Positions 34,575 to 64,000 of a DNA stretch of 64,000 nucleotides are shown here, piece after piece (position 1 is the stretch's first letter; each line of letters starts with the position of its first letter). Both the position numbers and the translations under genes were made by a program. The notes beneath the pieces are model-generated. The model was not told where the DNA came from and did no database searches. It worked only from the letters and a program-made list of their open reading frames with translations. The stretch is from Flaccisagitta enflata (Eukaryota; Chaetognatha; Sagittoidea; Aphragmophora): NCBI GenBank assembly GCA_965153355.1, contig OZ231126.1:92814001-92878000 (forward strand). The letters run 5' to 3'.

Positions 34575-34940
34575 TCTTTAAGTCATTTTTAGTCATTTTA
34601 AGTCATTCTAAGTCATTCTAAGTCATTTTAAGTCATTCTAAGTCATTCTAAGTCATTCTAAGTCATTATTGTCATTTTAGTCAATATAGTCCTTTTCATC
34701 ATTTTAAGTCATTTCAAGTGATTTTAAGTCATTTCAAGTGATTATAAGGCATTTTAAGTCATTCCAAGTCATTTTAAGTCATTATTGTCATTTTAGTCAA
34801 TATAATCCTTTTCATCATTTTAAGTCATTTTAAGTCATTCGAAGTCATTTCATGTCATTATAAGTCATTATACATCATTTTAAGTCATTTTTAGTCATTC
34901 TAAGTCATTCTCAGTCATTTTAGTCAATATAGTCATTTCA
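34575..34940 (+). repeat. 10-bp array (TAAGTCATTT)
   Basis: About 35 copies of TAAGTCATTT/C with occasional TTGTCATTTTAGTCAATATA interruptions that themselves repeat. Confidence 0.95.
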
Positions 34941-34949
34941 CTTTTTATT

Positions 34950-36130
34950 TACATAATTATAGGTAATTATAGGTCATTATGCAATTTTGGGTAATCATAG
35001 GTAATTATAGGTCATTAAAGGTCACTATGCAATTACAGGTAATATAGGTCATTATAGGTAATCATAGGTCATTGTAGGTAATTATAGGTAATTATAGGTC
35101 ATTATGTAATTATAGGTAATTATAGGTCATTATAGGTAATTATAGGTTATTATGCAATTATAGGTCATTATTGGTAATCATAGGTCAGTATGTAATCATA
35201 GGTAATTATAGGTAATTATAGGTGATTATAGGTAATTATAGGTAATTACAGGTAATTTTAGGTCATTATATAATTATAGGTCATTATAGGTCATTATAAG
35301 GTCAATATAGGTCATTATAGGTCATTATAGGTCATTATTGGTAATTATAGGTCATTATGTAATAATAGATAATCATAGGTAATTAAAGGTGATTATAGAT
35401 CATTATAGGTAATTATAGGTCATTATGTAATAATAGGAAATTATAGGCCATTTTAGATAATTATAGGTAATCATAGGTCATTATGAAATTATGGGTAATC
35501 ATAGGTAATCAAAGGTCATTAAAGGTAATTATAGGTCATTATGTAATAATAGGTAATTATAGGTAATCATAGGTCATTATAGGTAATTATATGTAAATAA
35601 ACAATTATAGGTAATTATAGGTCAATATTCAATTTTAGGTAATTATAGCTAATCATAGGTAATTATAGGTAATTATAGGTCATTATGCAAATACAGTTAA
35701 TTAAAGGTAATCACAGGTCATTAAAGGTCATTATGTTATTATGGGTAGTTATGGGTAGTTATGGGTGATCATAGGTCATAATAGGTAATTATTGGTCCAT
35801 ATGTAATTATAGGTAATCATAGGTCTTTGTAGGTACTTATAGGTTATCATTTAATTATGGGTAATTATAGGTAACTATAGGTAATCATAGGTCATTATAG
35901 GTAATTATAGATCATTATGTTATTATAGGTAATTGTGGGTAATTTTGGGTAATCATACCTCATTATAGGTAATTATTGGTCCATATGTAATCATAGGTAA
36001 TCACAGGTCTTTATAGGTACTTATAGGTCATTATTTGATTATGGGTAATTATAGGTAATCATAGGTAATTATAGGTAATCATAGGTCATTATAGGCAATT
36101 ATAGGTCAATAGGTAATTATAGTCATTATC
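34950..36130 (+). repeat. 10-bp array (ATAGGTAATT / ATAGGTCATT)
   Basis: More than 100 diverged 10-bp units alternating GGTAATT, GGTCATT and GGTAATC, with ATGCAATT and ATGTAAT units interspersed. Directly follows the TAAGTCATTT array. Confidence 0.95.
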
Positions 36131-36214
36131 ATCATTACAGGAAATAACATACTTAAATGATTAGGCGATTATGTAAGTAAGTCTCGCACGCGACTTATAG
36201 GTGTTGGCCTTGTT

Positions 36215-36412
36215 AGTCGCGTGCATGCGACTCTACAACCCACTTTGTCCATTGGTCGGTCGGTCGGTCAGTTGGTCGGTCGGTCACACTTTACTTTTTT
36301 TTATGATTTTATTTCTTTGACCTCATTGCTGCTGCCCAAATGATCTGGTAACCTCAAATATGGCCCCTGCCCACCCGCACTCGACTTCGGTAGTCGTGTA
36401 TCCGGCCTTGTT
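36215..36412 (+). repeat. TCG dispersed repeat, complete copy, head-to-tail with previous
   Basis: Begins at the base after the preceding element's closing GGCCTTGTT: hairpin AGTCGCGTGCATGCGACT, CTACAACCCACTTTGTCC, GGTCGG run, GCCCCTGCCCACCCGCAC, closing GTGTATCCGGCCTTGTT. Confidence 0.9.
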
Positions 36413-36817
36413 GAAATGGTGACCAAAAAAAATGAAAACTTTAATTCTTTACAGAAGTATACAGTGCGACCTATCAAATGAATGGGTATTATACAAGGAT
36501 TAACAATATGGAATCAGAAAATGATTCAATACAACTTGGTAGCATCTGCATAGAAAATGGTTCTAATTTTTTCTATTTTCAAGATTATTCAAAAAATGCT
36601 TGGGGAATGATTTCATTTTTGCTTGATATATGTTTTTTCACACCAATACTACATGAAACTGCTGAAAACCCTACAGTTAATATATATGTATGTGAATTTT
36701 CACTCAAAATTGTTTTGAAGGCACAGTGAAGATGACAAAAATAACTTTTGAACATAACACTTTCTCTTCCTTTTTCCGTCATTTTCTTATCAAAATGAGA
36801 TAAGGTCGACATTTTTT

Positions 36818-36938
36818 AGATGCGACAAAGCACCTCTTCAACTGGCTGTGTCCGTGGTCGGTCGGTTGGTTGGTTGGTCGGTAACGCATTCGTTCGACGA
36901 TCCACACGTCGCACCTTATTGGCCTACTTGGCCTTGTT
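36818..36938 (+). repeat. TCG-type repeat, variant stem AGATGC..GCACCT
   Basis: AGATGCGACAAAGCACCTCT, CAACTGGCTGTGTCCG, GGTCGGTTGG run, AACGCATTCGTTCGACGATC, closing TACTTGGCCTTGTT. It is closest to 12263-12375; its stem is imperfect. Confidence 0.75.
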
Positions 36939-38374
36939 TTTGTAAGCTCATCATTCTTCAAAGCTCAAACATAAAGCATTTTTTACTTGTACGGCCTAAT
37001 CTGTATGAAAAATGAGCTTACTCAAGTAAGTCCAAGAATGGATACATATGTGTTAATAGGTACGTCAGCTACATGACGATGTATGGTTTTATGGACCTTT
37101 TAACAATTTGAAATTTATGTATTTCACTACATGCTCACGTTCTGAGTCAACTTCTCATGAAAGGAGTCGCGACGAGATGGTAAGGTGCCACCTCAAATCT
37201 CTAGAAGAGGCTCGGTCGGTTGGTTGGTCGGTAGGTCCATTTGGTCCATCATGCAGGAACGTAAACCTTCAAATCCATGGACCTTTCATCAAAAGGAAGT
37301 AGTGACAATATAATTATATGTCAATTTAATAATTCAATTACTCTCTAACAATGCTCATTCATAGAAAAATGTTCATACATTCGTTGGCCTACCTGACTTT
37401 CTTGTTCTAGTTTCCTGCCGAGCTTCATAACGTTCAGCGCACTAACCTCAGCTAACATTTAAAAGGAATTAACGTAACGTTAAATGAAACAAGGCTGGTT
37501 TAAATGGTATACAGACAATTAACTAATATTTATTCTGAGTTATAATTGAATGAAGATGAGCTAAAACAAGAAGTGGCAATGATCATGGTCTAAAACCAAA
37601 CGTTCGGTCAAATTTTTCACACTATTAGATAAGCGAGAAAAAATGAAGATGAAAAACAAAAAGCACAAAATGATAACGAAGATGTAAGAAAAAACCAAGT
37701 CGGACCAAAAACGCAAAAAAGAAGATTTAGATTGACCATAAAAAGGCATAAATTTCATGGATTGCCTTCGGCTGGACGCGTATGAATGAGAATTTGAGAG
37801 CGCAGTATAGTAAAACATGGAAATAAGAGAAACATAATTTTTGGGTCGTGAACTCGATCCCCACAATCTTCGTCTCTATCACATGAGACGCTTAGGTTGA
37901 CTCAAAGACATACACGAGGGAATAAATTAAACCATGCTTCGGTCAAATGATTTTCAAAATTTTTAAGAACACACAAAATTTAAAAGAAGAGTACGATACA
38001 ATAAATGAGAGGGGGAAAAAAGGTATAATCGAGCGAAACAGAAAGATGATAGGCTAAAAAAAAATGAGAGGGACTCGAGTTCGGTGGTCAGTAAGGAGAG
38101 AGAGAAAAATAACCAGAATGCGTACAGCCCTAATTAATAAAGTGGGTTGGCTTTTTTGAGAGGCGACATGGCCGGATTTTCGGCCAAACGAATGGAAACT
38201 ATGGAAAAATCTCAAATTGATTACGAGAGAGAGCGATAGTTGTACGTATGTTGTTTTTTTAGTTAAATGATACGTTTTATACGAAGATGGAACGCTGATG
38301 GGTAAGCAGAGAAAAAGAACAGGAAATAATGTTTAATTCATACCTTAAGTCCATCGTGCAACATACACGAGGAG

Positions 38375-38378
<4 letters not shown>
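36939..38378. other. Stretch without a supported gene (3' flank side of the CHD gene)
   Basis: Contains a TCG-like fragment near 37170-37260 (TCGGTCGGTTGGTTGGTCGG). The frame at 37561-37866 (-) is hydrophobic and low-complexity at its end, with no family resemblance. Confidence 0.5.

Positions 38379-38439
<61 letters not shown>
38379..38439 (+). repeat. (GA)n microsatellite
   Basis: Pure GA dinucleotides. Confidence 0.97.
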
Positions 38440-38441
<2 letters not shown>

Positions 38442-38828
38442 CTGATTGCCAGAGGAGGAAGCGAAGGCTGCTGCCCGCCATGAATACAACCGTCGGAGTC
38501 ATCGCGCCACGTCAAGTCACGAGAAGAGTCCCCAAAATCTCTCAACGCGACGGACGATGACGCCAGGACGACACCGACGGTCGCAACCATCTCAAGCACG
38601 CAACTCGCAGGCTGTCTCAACAAGGACAAGAGGAAGACTATGTACAAGAAAAGCATGGAGGGGAAATGAAAAAAAAAGAACAAAGAGAGCGGAGGAGAAC
38701 GCGGGGAAAAAGGACAAACAATTATTCAGCGCTATCGACATTGGACTTGTAGGAGAAAGGGGAAGCTATGAACGAAGAAGCAAGACGTTTTGAAAGTCTT
38801 TCTTTCATGCGCCAAGCAAGATGGTGGT

Positions 38829-39021
<193 letters not shown>

Positions 39022-39039
39022 TCCTAAAGAAAGAAAGAG

Positions 39040-39070
<31 letters not shown>

Positions 39071-39118
39071 GAGAAAGAGAGAAAGAAAGGAAGGATTTTC
39101 CTTTTCGGGTAAAGAATA

Positions 39119-39124
39119 TTTATT
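39119..39124 (-). promoter_or_regulatory. Candidate polyadenylation signal AATAAA of the CHD gene
   Basis: AATAAA on the - strand about 380 bases after the stop codon, the first exact match seen downstream. No transcript evidence. Confidence 0.35.
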
Positions 39125-39503
39125 TTTGGATAAATCATGAGGGCGCGAAAAAAAAAATTGTCGAAGTTGGGAAAAAGGAAGAAAATTCATGAAAATAGAC
39201 GCATTAGCAGCAAATTTGCGAACAATTACATCGCAAATGTGTTTCGGTTTAAACATCTTCAGTCTCCAACTTTAGTTAAGAATTTCGTTATTGTTAGTCA
39301 ATTGGAAACACTAAGTGTCGCGACATCTTTATAATTTCACTAGCTCTGGGAGAGTCTCGTCGCACGAATGGACAAAAATGAGGAACGCGCGTCCTACACA
39401 GCGGGCCGGAGAAAACCGCCGTCGTTTACTCGATAACCCTTGACAGCTCATTCTCATCGAAAATCGAAATCGTCGGCATCCAATGAACCAATTTTTTAAC
39501 ACC

Positions 39504-62591
<23,088 letters not shown>

Positions 62592-63007
62592 CTTTGATGA
62601 GAGAGAAACGAACAGAGGATTAACGAAGAAAGGGTTCAATGAAAACTCGGTACATGATTTGAAATGGAGTAAGGCGGTAGGCATGAGTAAGGGATACAAA
62701 TCTTAAATTCAAATTTCCATTTTGAATAGCCAGAGAAGGAAGGCAACACCGCCTGTTGACTAAGCATCAAAAATTTCGCTTCAGTACAATCATAACTTCT
62801 ATTTGCGTCCTCGCACATCTTTAAGTGTACATGTATTTCCGTTGGTAGGTTGGTCAGTTGGTAGATCCGTCCGTCACACAAACGTTAAAAGCGCGCAAAA
62901 CAGACGATTCCGTTGTCTTTCTTTACACCTGCTTCATCTCATGGCTTCCTACTTTCATTCTTATGTAATTGTTCATTCAATCAAAACGTTTATTTTCTAA
63001 AAACGTA
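62592..63007. other. Upstream CHD intron, no further exon found
   Basis: A pyrimidine tract ends at the exon acceptor. A TCG-like fragment (GTTGGTAGGTTGGTCAGTTG) lies near 62840-62880. The minus-strand frame at 62636-62881 runs through this repeat and is not coding. Confidence 0.5.
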
Positions 63008-63136
63008 CAGTAGATCTCGTCTAGACTTGAGATAGCGGGTGCAAGCATTGTAAAAAAAGCTTCAAAATTACAGTCCCACGGCTGAAGCCGTGGGACTGTA
63101 ATTATTGAAGCTTTCTCGTCGCGCAAACGCGACTCG
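63008..63136. repeat. Solo mariner-type end plus strong hairpin
   Basis: 63008-63043 (CAGTAGATCTCGTCTAGACT after TA) matches the end of the 7768-8276 element. 63056-63083 pairs with 63086-63114 over 28 bp with one bulge and a 2-base loop (stem core CAGTCCCACGGCT). Then GTCGCG-CAAA-CGCGAC follows, a TCG-like stem. Confidence 0.7.
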
Positions 63137-63846
63137 AGAAGATACACGATGCATATCCATAAGGCATGGAGGGAATATTTGGAAGTCCGAAATATTTCGG
63201 ACAAATAATACATTTTTTCTGTTCTTTCGGATTCCCACAAATAATTTCATTATTCCTCCGAATTATCCCAAATGTTTTGGCAACTGGCTAAATAACAATG
63301 ACTGTGCTAACCTCTACTTTAAATGTATCACAATTAAGCTTTTAAAACTTAAATTGAACATTTTATCAATAATTTCACAAAATTCACGATAACATGAGGT
63401 CACAATATCGTGTAACCCCCATGAACACCTCACGCCCCCCCCCCCCCGACGACATACGCATTTACAAAAGGTATTTTTTAACGCTAGTTTTCCCACTTTT
63501 TTACGTCCCCCCCCAGCTTCTCAATTCTCAAATCCCATCGAATAACATAGGAAAATGTCAAAATGCAAACTTCCCATTGAATAACTTGGAAAATTTACAA
63601 GAAAAATAGAAAAATGTAAATTTCCTATTGAACAACATTGAAAATTAACAAAAAATGAAAAAAGTGCAAAATTCCTACTGGATAACATGGAATATTGATA
63701 AAAAAAGAATGTTAGATTTCATCATCCCTCTCCGCTTAAAATGACGCAGGTAGTAAAACTTTTCTGGGTTCGCAATTCTGGCTTCTGGATTGGGTCGTAG
63801 CACTATCCCATTGGTCAGTCGAACGATCAGAGGGACTAATTTGATT
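63137..63846. other. AT-rich intron, nothing coding identified
   Basis: Contains C runs at 63435-63447 and 63507-63515 and four diverged repeats of about 55 bp with AAATTCCTATTGAATAACATGG words (63530-63695). No exon found. Confidence 0.5.
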
Positions 63847-64000
63847 AACAAGGCCGGATACACGGCTACCAAAGTCGCGTGCGGGTGGGCAGGGGCCATA
63901 TTTGAGGTCTTTAGACCATTTGGACATGAAAAATAAAAATCATAAGAAGATAAAGTGACCGACCAACCAGCCAATGGACACTAGACAGACGGACAAGGCG
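63847..64000 (-). repeat. TCG dispersed repeat, cut by window edge
   Basis: AACAAGGCCGGATACACGGC, AAAGTCGCGTGCGGGTGGGC, GACCGACCAACCAGCC and a GACAGACGGACAAGGCG run. The terminal hairpin would lie beyond 64000. Confidence 0.85.

Larger units (their letters stand above)
34472..36214 (+). mobile_element. TCG element expanded by internal 10-bp arrays (1.7 kb)
   Basis: Starts with AGTCGCGTGCACGCGACT and the GGTCGG run, then CACACTTTACTTTTTT and TTTATTTCTTTAAGTCATT, at the point where the intact neighbour reads TTTATTTCTTTGACCTCATT. Two 10-bp arrays follow. It closes with the family 3' end (CGCACGCGACTTATAGG ... TTGGCCTTGTT), so the whole is one element with an expanded interior. Confidence 0.75.
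34280..36605. repeat. Palindrome with arms of about 190 bp surrounding two TCG elements
   Basis: 34280-34470 (TTGAGAAATCTTGAAAATAG ... ATTTTTTGAGCCACCGTTAC) is inverted at 36413-36605 (GGTGACCAAAAAAAATGAAA ... CTATTTTCAAGATTATTC). The TCG elements fill the space between the arms exactly. The arms give weakly similar small frames (INN-ESE and CIEN words), which reflect the duplication rather than a gene. Confidence 0.75.

Noticed and set aside
34152-36729. Similar small frames at 34152-34406 (-) and 36478-36729 (+)
   Set aside because: Their resemblance follows from the inverted-repeat arms; frames are short and not maintained over the full arms.
38345-38793. Frames 38345-38683 (-) and 38446-38793 (+), the first with a hydrophobic N-terminal stretch
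   Set aside because: They overlap a GA microsatellite and each other, have no family similarity, and lie where the 3' flank of the CHD gene is expected; a possible exon in the 3' region cannot be excluded but is not supported.

Overview
The window is animal (metazoan) nuclear DNA, most likely from a non-vertebrate. It has GT-AG introns, a CHD7/kismet-class chromatin gene, an H-type lectin gene, a degenerate interstitial run of TTAGGG-type telomere repeat, and an extreme load of microsatellites, satellites and short inverted-repeat transposons. I cannot name the phylum. There is no sign of prokaryotic gene organisation, and most long reading frames are translations of simple repeats.

Two genes are supported. 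(1) On the + strand at the left edge, a coiled-coil exon (3-516) splices in phase with a terminal exon (4742-5073) carrying an H-type lectin sugar-binding domain. A partial copy of that last exon and its upstream repeat lies at 6541-6796. (2) On the - strand, from 62591 down to the stop at 39504, thirteen exons encode the C-terminal 1,689 residues of a CHD subfamily III protein (CHD6/7/8/9, kismet). All twelve junctions are GT-AG and every phase joins. The piece contains the WPKDRVL block, a basic charged helix, LDLSV blocks, a BRK domain split by an intron, long Ser/Ala/Gly/His-rich tracts and a C-terminal PEDLS motif that fits the CtBP-binding consensus. The chromodomains and helicase must lie to the right of the window.

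Layout. 0.5-10 kb: lectin gene intron and flank, with 18-bp and 22-bp satellites and several TA-flanked inverted-repeat elements. 10.2-29.3 kb: a satellite block (13-bp, 19-bp and 28-bp arrays), of which about 7.2 kb has been duplicated in tandem, ending in a diverged roughly 1-kb repeat. 29.3-39 kb: hAT-like and foldback elements, telomere-like repeat, and hairpin-ended dispersed repeats carrying 10-bp arrays. 39.5-62.6 kb: the CHD gene, whose introns hold a 1.4-kb 19-bp array, a 1.2-kb G-rich (on the coding strand) 16-bp array, and CT/GA arrays of 2.6 kb and 1.2 kb. 62.6-64 kb: upstream intron with more dispersed repeats.

The most unusual signal is in the dispersed repeats. One family here called TCG has a terminal hairpin whose stem differs between copies yet stays self-complementary. 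It occurs head-to-tail with no gap (34472-36214 and 36215-36412) and in two cases sits at the centre of a larger palindrome, which suggests a rolling-circle or hairpin-targeting mechanism. A second family (P) also ends in a hairpin plus A-run with different stems. A third class (copies A-D) consists of TA-flanked elements in which a short word (TTCTTA, TCCTTA or TCTCTTA) recurs in direct and inverted order and is largely uniform within a copy but different between copies.
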